64,000 nucleotides of DNA from Variovorax paradoxus (GTDB taxonomy: Bacteria > Pseudomonadota > Gammaproteobacteria > Burkholderiales > Burkholderiaceae_C). The notes beneath the pieces are model-generated. The model saw nothing but the letters and a program-made list of their open reading frames with translations. It was not told where the DNA came from and did no database searches. The position numbers and the translations under genes are program-made. This document shows, piece by piece, positions 8,901 through 16,236 of the stretch. Location: assembly GCF_018614955.1 (NCBI RefSeq), contig NZ_JAGGNV010000004.1:1-64000 (forward strand), given 5' to 3'. Each line of letters starts with the position of its first letter. Within the stretch, counting starts at the first letter, position 1.

Positions 8901-9715
8901 ATGCCGACGAAGTCGCGGATCACCACCACGGCGCGGATGCCGGGGATGTGGGCGATGGAGGATTCGTCCACCGACTCGAGCGTGTTGCCGATGTAGTCGC
9001 CGTGGTCCGCGCCCGCATAGGGCGGGCGCACGACGCGTCCGTGCAGCATGCCGGGCGCGCGCATGTCGTGCACGAAGACCAGCTCGCCCGCGAGCTTGGC
9101 CGGGATGTCGACGCGCGGCACCGGGCTGCCGACGATCCGGTAGTCCTTCGGATCCTTGAGGCGGGCGCCGCCGTCGAGCTGGAGCACGATGCGCGCATCG
9201 GCCACCAGCTCGCCGAAGCCGACGCTGAACGCGGGGTCGTCGCCGGCATGGATGCGGCCCTCGCGCACCGCGAGCAGCGAGGGCTGCACGCCGAAGCGTT
9301 CCGACGCCTGCGCGACAAGCCAGCCGCGTGCCTGCGCGGCCGCGAGCCGCAATGGCGCGGCATGGATCTGCAGCGAGGCGCTGGCGATGGTTGCGCCCTG
9401 GTTCGGCACGCGCGCGGTGTCGCCGAGCACCATGTGGATATGCGCCAGCGAAACGTCGAGCTCCTCGGCGACCACCTGCGACAGCGCGGTCCGGATGCCG
9501 GTGCCGAGATCGACGTGGCCGTTGAGCGCGGTCACGCTGCCGTCGTCCCACAGTGCGAGCAGGATCTCCGGCCCTTCAGCGGGATTGCCGAACACCGCGG
9601 GCGGCTGGCCGTTGGCGACCGGCGGCGCGAGCGGCGTGTCACGCACCACGACGAGTACGCCTTCGGCCGAGAAGAAATCGCTGCGTGTGCGCGGCAGCTC
9701 GGCGCGCCGGGTCAC
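5981..9715 (-). CDS. nicB: Nicotinate dehydrogenase-type large subunit fused to cytochrome c
   Basis: A 1244-residue fusion. Residues 1 to about 770 are a xanthine-dehydrogenase-family molybdopterin subunit (LNGHVDLGTGIRTALSQ, GCYGRNSADD, the C-terminal GAGESSSVPGTAAIANA with its Glu). A low-complexity linker follows (about 773-810), then one membrane helix (about 811-834), then a cytochrome part with three CxxCH haem sites near residues 864, 1009 and 1140. This is the architecture of NicB from Pseudomonas putida. It should hydroxylate nicotinate at C6 and pass electrons through the haems to the respiratory chain. The start is GTG at 9715 in a GTGA overlap with nicA, so the pair is translationally coupled. 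Substrate is assigned from the fusion and context; aldehyde or quinoline oxidoreductases are relatives. Confidence 0.85.
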   Translation of the reverse strand: MTRRAELPRTRSDFFSAEGVLVVVRDTPLAPPVANGQPPAVFGNPAEGPEILLALWDDGSVTALNGHVDLGTGIRTALSQVVAEELDVSLAHIHMVLGDTARVPNQGATIASASLQIHAAPLRLAAAQARGWLVAQASERFGVQPSLLAVREGRIHAGDDPAFSVGFGELVADARIVLQLDGGARLKDPKDYRIVGSPVPRVDIPAKLAGELVFVHDMRAPGMLHGRVVRPPYAGADHGDYIGNTLESVDESSIAHIPGIRAVVVIRDFVGIVAEREEHAEQALRELRVTWKKWPGLPALDDLEGAIRANPATQRLLVDEGDVDGALADAAEAMPRTYVWPYQMHASIGPSCALADWQPEGEGGDVQLRVWAGSQNPHVLRADLAKLMGLQDVAVDVVRMEAAGCYGRNSADDVAADAALLARAAGAPVRVQLTREQEHAWEPKGAAQLMQVRGGLDAEGGVAAYDFETSYPSNGAPTLALLLTRTIEPAAQAFEMGDRTARPPYAYGNLRVKVNDMAPIVRASWLRGVSALPSSFAHESYVDELATAAGVDPVAFRLRHLHDPRAAELVRETAQKAGWRMRTGPQEDADGDHPSRRADARVGPGGDVLFGQGFAYARYVHSKWPGFGAAWSAWVADVEVNRKTGEVHVRRVVVGHDAGLMVNPAGVEHQIHGNVIQTTSRALKERVQFAPQAAPNPGVVASREWGSYPIVSFRDVPVIEVMHMQRPGEPPLGAGESSSVPGTAAIANAIFDATGVRFRAPPFTPEVVRAALNPSSLPPPLGEGRGRGQPAVDGGAVVPPSRPSPKGGRSKAVWATAGALIVGGLGVIAGLLGWRSTIAPVSLRAPVYSPSTIERGRTLAAIGDCAVCHTVPGGTPNAGSRAMETPFGTIYTTNLTPDADTGLGRWSFSAFQRAMREGISRDGHHLYPAFPYTAFAKTSDDDLQALYAYFMSLPAVRAPTPEAELKFPFGLRPLMAGWNALFHDPVPMQPVPNQSAEWNRGAYLVNGLGHCGACHTPRNALGAEQGGSAFLSGAMVEGWEAPALTSLSKAAVPWNADALYRYLRNGHSPRHGIAGGPMTEVVRELAAVPDEDIRAMATYLASFNPAASDAEASAQAQRAVATAAAGQGQLLGPAQRMFDGACAACHHDGNGPTLLGVNTPLALNGNLTSERPDNLLRTILDGVREPASREIGFMPAFRDALDDAQIAELAGYMRARFAPQATAWKDLPQSVARVRAAGRADTAR
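7285..7392. repeat. Facing GC-rich dyads inside nicB linker
   Basis: Two imperfect palindromes, near 7289-7307 (cttccccctttgggggaag) and near 7366-7384 (ctcccccagagggggag), face each other within the coding sequence. They match in style the intergenic repeat at 12.6-13.0 kb (ctccctc...gggggag with adjoining ggggt tracts). They encode the Pro/Gly-rich linker of NicB just before its membrane helix. Confidence 0.6.
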
Positions 9716-10194
9716 AGGTCGGCGTCCTTCTTGGCCATCAGCTCAGCCGCACGGCGCACCGCCGCCATGATCTCGACGTGCGTGCCGCAACGGCACAGGT
9801 TGCCGGAGAGCTCGTTCCTGATCTGCGCCTCGCTCGGATGGGGCTCGCGCGCGAGCAGCGCCGCCGCCTGCATCACCATGCCGCTCAAGCAGTAGCCGCA
9901 TTGCGCGGCCTGCGCCTCCTCGAAGCCTTGCTGCACCGGATGCCACTTGTCGCGCGAGCCCAGCCCTTCGAGCGTCGTGATCTCCCGCCCGGCCACGCCG
10001 TGCGCCGGAATGACGCAGGCCCGCGCCGCGACGCCATCGACCCACACCGTGCACGCGCCGCACTGCCCCAGGCCGCAGCCGTACTTGGGGCCGTTCAAGC
10101 CCAGGTCATTGCGCAGCACGTGCAGCAGCGAGGCTTCGCGCGGCACGTCGAGTTCGACGCTGCGTCCGTTGACCGACAGGGCGAACGCGAGCAT
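9712..10194 (-). CDS. nicA: Nicotinate dehydrogenase-type small [2Fe-2S] subunit
   Basis: A 160-residue two-cluster iron-sulfur subunit. The N-terminal plant-type ferredoxin motif uses C40, C45, C48 and C60 (KYGCGLGQCGACTVW). The C-terminal cluster uses C99, C102, C134 and C136 (QCGYC and NLCRC). The length matches NicA of the two-component nicotinate hydroxylases. The start at 10194 is chosen because the protein family begins there; the longer upstream frame is antisense to the nicotinamidase frame and reads as nonsense. It carries electrons from the molybdenum centre of NicB toward its haems. The stop overlaps the nicB start (GTGA). Confidence 0.9.
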   Translation of the reverse strand: MLAFALSVNGRSVELDVPREASLLHVLRNDLGLNGPKYGCGLGQCGACTVWVDGVAARACVIPAHGVAGREITTLEGLGSRDKWHPVQQGFEEAQAAQCGYCLSGMVMQAAALLAREPHPSEAQIRNELSGNLCRCGTHVEIMAAVRRAAELMAKKDADL

Positions 10195-10208
10195 TCGGTG
10201 CAGAGGCC

Positions 10209-10934
10209 TCAGGCGCCGGCCTCGATGTCGGTGGATTGGATGCGCTTGACGCCCTTGGCCGCCATTTCCTTCCAGGCCTTGGCCAGCGAGCCGTTGAGGT
10301 CGATGGCGCGCGTCGCGTCCTCGATCACGTAGGCCTCGAAGCCGGCCTTGCGGGCATCGAGGGCGGTCCAGGCGACACAGAAATCGGTGGCCAGGCCGCT
10401 CACGAACACCGTCTTGATGCCGCGCTGCTTGAGGTAGCCGGCGAGGCCCGTGGCGGTCTTGCGGTCGGCTTCCTCGAAGGCCGAGTAGCTGTCGATGCCC
10501 TTGCGGAAGCCCTTGCGGATGATCACCTGCGCGGTCGGCAGCTTCAGATCCTTGTGCAGCGCCGCGTCCTCCGTGCCCTGCACGCAGTGGTCGGGCCAAA
10601 GCACCTGGTTGCCATAGGCCAGCTTGACGCTGCTGAAGGGCTTCTGGCCCGGATGCGCGCTCGCGAAGGAGGCATGGCCCTGCGTGTGCCAGTCCTGGGT
10701 GACGACGATGTTCTCGAACGCCGAGGAGAGCTTGTTGATCACCGGCACCACCTCGGCGCCGCCCTTGACCGGCAGCGTCCCGCCGTCGACGAAGCAGTTC
10801 TGCACATCGACCACGATCAGCGCCGCGTTGGCCGCCGGCCTGATCTTCGCCGCGGCGAAGAGCGGCGCCGAAAGTCCCGCGAGCCCCAGGGCTGCAGCGG
10901 ACTGGAGAAAGGTTCTGCGGTGCGTGTTGTGCAT
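10209..10934 (-). CDS. pncA: Tat-exported nicotinamidase (isochorismatase fold)
   Basis: A 241-residue PncA-type amidase. The catalytic triad is D43 (VVDVQNCFVDGG), K141 (RKG) and C186 (GLATDFCV). The metal site is D81, H83 and H87 in TQDWHTQGH. Nicotinamide is hydrolysed to nicotinate plus ammonia. The N-terminus MHNTHRRTFLQSAAALGLAG is a twin-arginine signal, so the enzyme should act in the periplasm, unlike ordinary cytosolic PncA of NAD salvage. It is 14 bp upstream of nicA on the same strand, which supports a role feeding nicotinate to the hydroxylase. A ureidoacrylate or other isochorismatase-like activity is less likely because the pyrazinamidase motifs are intact. Confidence 0.88.
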   Translation of the reverse strand: MHNTHRRTFLQSAAALGLAGLSAPLFAAAKIRPAANAALIVVDVQNCFVDGGTLPVKGGAEVVPVINKLSSAFENIVVTQDWHTQGHASFASAHPGQKPFSSVKLAYGNQVLWPDHCVQGTEDAALHKDLKLPTAQVIIRKGFRKGIDSYSAFEEADRKTATGLAGYLKQRGIKTVFVSGLATDFCVAWTALDARKAGFEAYVIEDATRAIDLNGSLAKAWKEMAAKGVKRIQSTDIEAGA

Positions 10935-10968
10935 GGTGTGCGCTCCTCGGGTTGAAATAATCCTGTGA

Positions 10969-11700
10969 TCAGACGCTCAGGTAGGCCCTGCGTACCTCGT
11001 CGTTGGCTGCCAGTTCGGCCATCGAGGCCTGGTAGCGGATCTGCCCCTTCTCGAGCACGTAGGCGCGGTCGGACACGAGCTCGGCAAAGTGCATGTTCTG
11101 CTCCGACAGCAGGATGCTCACGCCCTGCGCCTTGAGCTCGAGGATCATGTTGGCCATCTGTTCGACGATCACCGGCGCCACGCCTTCGGAGGGCTCGTCG
11201 AGCAGCACCAGATAAGGATTACCCATCAGCGTGCGCGCCACGGTCAGCATCTGCTGTTCGCCGCCGCTCATGCGGCCGCCCGGGCGGTTCGGCATCTCGC
11301 CGAGGTTGGGGAAGAGCTTGAACAGGCGCTCGGGCGTCCACAGCGGTGCATCGCTGCCGTCGGCCCATCGGCGCGCGGCCTGCTTGCCGACTTCGAGGTT
11401 CTCCATCACCGTGAGGTCGGTGAACACCCGCCGGTCCTCGGGCACGAAGCCCAGGCCCAGCTTGGCCGCGTGGTGCGGCTCGCTCTTCGAGATGTCGTGG
11501 CCCAGGAAGCGCACCGCGCCGCGGCGCTTGGCCAGCATGCCGATCAGCGCCTTGAGCGTGGTGGACTTGCCGGCGCCGTTGCGGCCCATCAGCGCGACCA
11601 CCTCGCCGCGCCGCACTTCGAGATCGACGTCGTAGAGGATCTGCGCAGCGCCGTACCAGGCGCACAGGGCCTTGGCTTCGAGGAGCTGTTCGTGTGTCAT
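10969..11700 (-). CDS. ABC transporter ATP-binding protein, LivF type
   Basis: A 243-residue ATPase with Walker A GRNGAGKST, signature MSGGEQQMLTVARTL, Walker B YLVLLDEPSEGVAP and switch His in LSEQNMHFAE. The GVAP sequence after Walker B is typical of LivF proteins. It forms one half of the nucleotide-binding pair of the Liv-type importer spanning 10969-16181. It sits 34 bp upstream of the nicotinamidase gene on the same strand, tying uptake to catabolism. No truncation is apparent. Confidence 0.92.
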   Translation of the reverse strand: MTHEQLLEAKALCAWYGAAQILYDVDLEVRRGEVVALMGRNGAGKSTTLKALIGMLAKRRGAVRFLGHDISKSEPHHAAKLGLGFVPEDRRVFTDLTVMENLEVGKQAARRWADGSDAPLWTPERLFKLFPNLGEMPNRPGGRMSGGEQQMLTVARTLMGNPYLVLLDEPSEGVAPVIVEQMANMILELKAQGVSILLSEQNMHFAELVSDRAYVLEKGQIRYQASMAELAANDEVRRAYLSV

Positions 11701-11702
11701 TC

Positions 11703-11777
11703 AGCCCCCTCCCTCGGCACTGCGTGTCCTCGCTGCCCCCCGAGGGGGTGCGCTTGCTTGGGGCGGCCCGGCGCTGC
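11703..11777. repeat. Short GC-rich dyad repeat between the two ATPase genes
   Basis: An intergenic element with the palindrome ccccccgaggggg at about 11736-11748, flanked by cctccctcggcactgcgtgtc and a gcttgcttggggcgg tract. It resembles small dispersed intergenic repeats common in Comamonadaceae (from memory). No protein is encoded. Confidence 0.45.
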
Positions 11778-11779
11778 GC

Positions 11780-12583
11780 TCATGCCGCCTCTCCTATCGC
11801 CGCGTTCACCGCGGCCGCCTTCTCGGCGATCTTCTCGAAGGTCTTGCCGCTGCCGAAGTACACCTCCTGCACCTTCGGATGGTCGCGGATCTCGAGCGGC
11901 TTGCCCTGCGCGATGAGGCGCCCGCGCGCCAGCACGATCATGCGGTCGGCGTACGCGAACACCACGTCCATGCTGTGCTCGGTGAAGAGCACGGCCATGC
12001 CGCGGTCGATCACCAGTTGCTTGGTCAATGCCATCAGCGAGTTCCGCTCCTTCGGTGCCATGCCGGCGGTGGGCTCGTCCATCAGCAGCAGCTTGGGCGA
12101 ATTGGCCATCGCGATCGCGAGCTCGACGCGCTTGACGTCGCCATAGGCGAGCACGCTGCAGGGCCGGTCGCCTTGGCTCTTCATGCCGACCTGGTCGAGC
12201 AGTGCCAGCGCTTCCTCGCGCTTGTGGTCGGCGGCGCGGCGCCAGGTCGAGAAGAGCTGGTGGTCGTGCGAGAGCAGCGCCATCTGCACGTTCTCCACCA
12301 CCGTGAGCGAGGCGAAGGTCTCGGCGATCTGGAAGGTGCGGCCCACGCCCATGCGCCAGATCGCGCGCGGCTTGCGGCCCACGAGTTCCTGGCCGTCGAG
12401 CAGGATCGATCCGCGGTCGGCCTTCAACTGGCCGTTGACCATGTTGAAGGTAGTGGACTTGCCGGCGCCGTTGGGGCCGATGAGCGCCAGCAGCTCGCCG
12501 GGGGCGAGGTCGAAGCTGATGCCGTCGACGGCTTTGACGCCGCCGAAGGATTTGCCGAGTTCGTTGACTTGGAGAAGGCTCAT
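11780..12583 (-). CDS. ABC transporter ATP-binding protein, LivG type
   Basis: A 267-residue ATPase with Walker A GPNGAGKST, the Liv-type signature LAYGDVKRVELAIAMA, Walker B KLLLMDEPTAGMAP and switch His in FTEHSMDVVF. The GMAP sequence after Walker B marks the LivG branch. It pairs with the LivF-type ATPase (10969-11700) and the fused permease (13038-14951). An intergenic repeat of about 450 bp separates it from the permease gene, so the cluster may be read from one long message or re-initiated here. Confidence 0.92.
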   Translation of the reverse strand: MSLLQVNELGKSFGGVKAVDGISFDLAPGELLALIGPNGAGKSTTFNMVNGQLKADRGSILLDGQELVGRKPRAIWRMGVGRTFQIAETFASLTVVENVQMALLSHDHQLFSTWRRAADHKREEALALLDQVGMKSQGDRPCSVLAYGDVKRVELAIAMANSPKLLLMDEPTAGMAPKERNSLMALTKQLVIDRGMAVLFTEHSMDVVFAYADRMIVLARGRLIAQGKPLEIRDHPKVQEVYFGSGKTFEKIAEKAAAVNAAIGEAA

Positions 12584-12602
12584 GGGGTCTTACTCACACT
12601 CT

Positions 12603-13028
12603 CTGACTTGCTCCCTCTCCCTCCGGGAGAGGGTTGGGGTGAGGGCACTGCGCCTTTGATCTGTACGTTGCGCTTGCTCTTGAGGCCGGAGCCGGGAGTT
12701 CGCCCCGGCGGGCGACTCACTTTTCTTGTCTCGCCAAGAAAAGTAAGCAAAAGAAGGCGACCCCACTGTGCGTGTCCCTCCGCTTCGCTGCGGGCAACCT
12801 GCGGTGCTCGCTCCAGGCGGGGTCTGCGCAAACTCGCTTCGCTCAAACACGCGCGGCCCTTTATCAGCCTGAAGCTGCGCTCCTCGGCACGCCCAGAGGG
12901 GATTGAACACCTACGCGCCGTGGCGCGTACTTGGGCTTTGGGCCCGGCGCTCAACCACGCGCAATGCCCAATCAAAGGCCCAGAGCCCCCACCCCAACCC
13001 TCCCCCAGCGGGGGAGGGAGCAAGAGCA
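12603..13028. repeat. Long intergenic repeat with inverted ends
   Basis: The 454-bp gap between the ATPase and permease genes carries no gene. Its ends are inverted copies: about 12608-12646 (gctccctctccctccggg then agagggttggggtgaggg) and about 12986-13023, the reverse of a closely related sequence. The middle contains tttcttgtctcgccaagaaa followed by gtaagcaaaagaaggcgacc, which resembles a dispersed repeat familiar from betaproteobacterial genomes (memory, not searched). It interrupts the transporter operon. Confidence 0.65.
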
Positions 13029-13037
13029 AGACCGCGT

Positions 13038-14951
13038 TCATGCCTCGGCCTCCTTCAGCTTCCCGCCCGCCCCACCGCGCCGCCGATCGAACAGCTGCTT
13101 GGTGAAGCCCGCGATCCCCTGCGGGAACAGCAAGACGAGCAGCAGGATGATCCCGCCCAGCATCGCGCGCCAGTAGTCGGTGTTGCGCGCCACCGTGTCA
13201 TGCAGCCAGGTGAAGGTGACGGCGCCCACCACCGGCCCCGCCAGCGTCTGGATGCCGCCCAGGAGCACCATCACCAGTCCGTCGACCGACTTGCCCACGC
13301 TCAGCGATTCGGGCGAGATGCTGCCCTTGGAGAACGCGTAGAGCGCGCCGGCCAGCCCCGCCGCGGTGCCCGCGATCACGAAGGCCACCCACTGCATGCG
13401 CTTGACGTCGATGCCGATCGCATCGGCCCGAAGCGCCGAGTCGCGCCCTGCGCGCAGCGCATAGCCGAAGGGCGAGAACAGCACGCGCCGCAGCCACAGC
13501 ACGCCGATCGCGACCAGCACCAGCGTGAGCCAGTAGTACACGCGCTTGTCCGAGAGCCACGCCGCCGGCCAGACGCCGGTGAGGCCGTTGCTGCCGCCGG
13601 TGAAAGTGTCCCACTGGTAGGTGACGGCCCAGGTAATCTGCGCGAAGGCGAGCGTGAGCATCGCGAGGTAGACGCCCGACAGCCGCACCGCGAACCAGCC
13701 GTAGACGAAGGCGCCGGCCGCCGCCACCAGCGGCGCGACGACGAGCGCGAGCTCCATCGGCATGCCGCTCGCGCGCACCAGCAGCGCGGCGCCGTAGGCC
13801 CCGAGCCCGAAGTAGGCCGCATGGCCGAAGGAATGCATGCCGGCCGGGCCCATGATGAAGTGCAGGCTGGTCGCGAACAGGGCGGCGATCATGAGGTCGA
13901 TCATCAGCACCGTCGTGTAGGGCGAGTCGGCCGTGATGAAGGGCATGGCCGCAAGCACCAGCCCGAACACGGCGGCCGCGATCAAATAAGCCTTGCTCGG
14001 GCGGCGCAGAGGCTCCTCCTGCATGCCCACGTAGCGGCTCGGCGCCTGCGGCCGGCCGAACAGGCCCCAGGGGCGCCACACCAGCACCACTGCCATCACG
14101 AGGAAGTCGACCACCAGCGTGAGCTTGGAAAACGACACGCTGATGCCGAAGACGTCGACCACGCCGAGCCAGATGCAGACCGCCTTGATCTCGGCGATCA
14201 GCAGCGCGGCCGCGTAGGCGCCGGGGATCGAGCCCATGCCGCCCACCACCACGACCACGAAAGCTGCGCCGATGGTGTTGAGGTCCATCTCGAGCGTGGC
14301 CGGCTCGCGCGGCAGCTGCAGCGCGCCGCCCAGGCCCGCGAGCAGCGCGCCGAGCGCGAACACGGCGGTGAACAGCCAGGCCTGGTTGACGCCGAGCGCG
14401 CTGACCATCTCGCGGTCCTGCGTGGCGGCGCGCACCAGCGTGCCGAAGCGGGTGCGCGTGAGCAGCATCCAGACCAGGCCGAGCACCAGCGGGCCGACGA
14501 CGATCAGGAACAGGTCATAGGAAGGGAACTGGCGTCCAAGGATCATCACAGAGCCCGAGAGGCCGGGCGCGCGCGGGCCCAGCAATTCGTCGGGCCCCCA
14601 GAGCCACAGCACCGCGTCCTTGATCACCAGCACCAGCGCGAAGGTCGCGAGCAGCTGGAACAGCTCGGGCGCCTTGTAGATGCGGCGCAAGAGCACCACC
14701 TCGATCAGCGCACCGAGCACGCCGACCGCGAGCGCGGCAATCACCAGCGCCGGCCAGAAGCCGAGTCCCGTGCCGAGACGCTCGACCAGCGTGTAGGCGA
14801 TGTAGATGCCCACCATGAAGAACGAGCCATGCGCGAAGTTCACGATCCGCGTGACGCCGAAGATCAGCGACAGGCCGGCCGCCACGAGAAACAGCGACGA
14901 CGCGCTCGCCAGCCCGTTGAGCAGCTGGACGATGAAACCGGAAAAGCTCAT
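13038..14951 (-). CDS. Fused LivH-LivM ABC permease
   Basis: A 637-residue membrane protein joining both Liv-type permeases in one chain. Residues about 1-290 are LivH (NGLASASSLFLVAAGLSLIF, then NFAHGSFFMVG, and later VVVVGGMGSIPGAYAAALL). Residues about 330-620 are LivM (MHSFGHAAYFGLGAYGAALL, then GSNGLTGVWPAAW, LLGGIQTLAGPVVGA). Most organisms encode these separately, as in the second Liv cluster of this window (51958-53848). The fusion fixes a 1:1 permease ratio. It lies 18 bp after the binding-protein gene. The substrate is inferred from context (nicotinate, nicotinamide or related acid). Confidence 0.9.
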   Translation of the reverse strand: MSFSGFIVQLLNGLASASSLFLVAAGLSLIFGVTRIVNFAHGSFFMVGIYIAYTLVERLGTGLGFWPALVIAALAVGVLGALIEVVLLRRIYKAPELFQLLATFALVLVIKDAVLWLWGPDELLGPRAPGLSGSVMILGRQFPSYDLFLIVVGPLVLGLVWMLLTRTRFGTLVRAATQDREMVSALGVNQAWLFTAVFALGALLAGLGGALQLPREPATLEMDLNTIGAAFVVVVVGGMGSIPGAYAAALLIAEIKAVCIWLGVVDVFGISVSFSKLTLVVDFLVMAVVLVWRPWGLFGRPQAPSRYVGMQEEPLRRPSKAYLIAAAVFGLVLAAMPFITADSPYTTVLMIDLMIAALFATSLHFIMGPAGMHSFGHAAYFGLGAYGAALLVRASGMPMELALVVAPLVAAAGAFVYGWFAVRLSGVYLAMLTLAFAQITWAVTYQWDTFTGGSNGLTGVWPAAWLSDKRVYYWLTLVLVAIGVLWLRRVLFSPFGYALRAGRDSALRADAIGIDVKRMQWVAFVIAGTAAGLAGALYAFSKGSISPESLSVGKSVDGLVMVLLGGIQTLAGPVVGAVTFTWLHDTVARNTDYWRAMLGGIILLLVLLFPQGIAGFTKQLFDRRRGGAGGKLKEAEA

Positions 14952-14969
14952 GACCCGTTCGTCCCTGGC

Positions 14970-16181
14970 TTAGTCGTTCGCGCGCGATTTCTTGAGCTCT
15001 GCAACCGGCGGCTGGTACTTGGCGTCGGCACCGTCGAGGTAGACGTAGTTCACCATCACGCCCTTGCCGCCTTCGTTCTTGGTGCGGCCCACATAGGCGC
15101 CCATGGTCGACTGGTGGTCTTCGGGGCGGTAGGTGATCTTGCCGAAGGGCGTGTCGACCTGCAGGCCCTTGAATGCGGCAACCAGCTTGTCGGTCTCAGT
15201 GCTCTTGGCCTTGGCGATGCCGGCGGCGGCCGACTTGATCATGCTGTAGCCCACCACCGAGCCGAGGCGCGGGTAGTCCTTGAACTTGGCCTGGTAGGCC
15301 TGTTCGAACTTCTTGTGTTCGGGCGTGGTGATGCCGTACCAGGGGTAGCCGGTCACGATCCAGCCGTTGGGCGCTTCGTCCTTCAGCGGGTCCAGGTACT
15401 CGGGCTCGCCGGTCAGCACGCTCACCACCTCGCGGTCCTTGAACAGGCCGCGCGTGTTGCCTTCCCGCACGAACTTCGACAGGTCGGCGCCGAAGAGCAC
15501 GTTGAAGATCGCGTCCGGCTTGGCATCGGCCAGCGCCTGCACCACGCTGCCGGCATCGACCTTGCCGAGCGGCGTGGCCTGCTCGGCGACGAACTCGACG
15601 TCGGGCTGTGCCGCTTTCAGCAGGTTCTTGAAGGCCGCCACGGCCGACTGGCCGTACTCGTAGTTGGGGTAGACCACGGCCCAGCGCTTCTTATTGAGCT
15701 TGACCGCCTCGGGCACCAGCATCGCGGCCTGCATGTAGGTGCCAGGGCGCAGGCGGAAGGTGTACTGGTTGCCGCCCTGCCAGGTGATCTTGTCGGTCAG
15801 CGGTTCGCCGGCGAGGAAGAAGAACTTCTTCTGTTTCGCGAAGTCGGTCACCGCGAGGCCGGTGTTGGACAGGAAGGTGCCGGCCAGCATGTCGACCTTC
15901 TCGCGCGACACCAGCTCCTCGGCCACGCGCACCGCGTCACCGGGGTTGGCGTTGTCGTCGCGGCTGATGAGCTCGATCTTCTTGCCGTTGACGCCGCCGG
16001 CGGCGTTGATCTCGTCGACCGCGAGCTCCATGCCCTTCTTGTAGGGCTCGAGGAAGGCGGGCTGCGCCTTGTAGCTGTTGATCTCGCCGATCTTGATCAC
16101 GCCCTGCGCATGCGCGGGGACGAGTGCAGTGGCGAGCGAGGCGACGGCGGCCGCACTGAAGACATGACGCAGGGGGTTCAT
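14970..16181 (-). CDS. ABC solute-binding protein of the nicotinate locus
   Basis: A 403-residue LivJ-family periplasmic binding protein. The start at 16181 is set by AAGGAG 7 nt upstream and by the Sec signal MNPLRHVFSAAAVASLATAL ending in AHA; the longer frame upstream is antisense nonsense. The mature start is VIKIGEINSYKAQPAF, followed by INAAGGVNGKKIELISRDD, typical of the family. It is the first gene of the transporter set and lies 55 bp after the second DUF1185 gene, so it belongs to the same unit as the reductase. It resembles receptors for aromatic acids and amides, but the ligand cannot be fixed by sequence. Confidence 0.9.
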   Translation of the reverse strand: MNPLRHVFSAAAVASLATALVPAHAQGVIKIGEINSYKAQPAFLEPYKKGMELAVDEINAAGGVNGKKIELISRDDNANPGDAVRVAEELVSREKVDMLAGTFLSNTGLAVTDFAKQKKFFFLAGEPLTDKITWQGGNQYTFRLRPGTYMQAAMLVPEAVKLNKKRWAVVYPNYEYGQSAVAAFKNLLKAAQPDVEFVAEQATPLGKVDAGSVVQALADAKPDAIFNVLFGADLSKFVREGNTRGLFKDREVVSVLTGEPEYLDPLKDEAPNGWIVTGYPWYGITTPEHKKFEQAYQAKFKDYPRLGSVVGYSMIKSAAAGIAKAKSTETDKLVAAFKGLQVDTPFGKITYRPEDHQSTMGAYVGRTKNEGGKGVMVNYVYLDGADAKYQPPVAELKKSRAND

Positions 16182-16236
16182 TGAAAGCTCCTTGGGGTCG
16201 AACAGAAGAGGAAATGCATGAAGTGGCAGAAGCGGC

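Noticed and set aside
12903-16184. A 1093-codon plus-strand open frame
   Set aside because: It is antisense to the fused permease and binding protein, is His/Arg/Gln-rich and has no motif; it results from high GC content.
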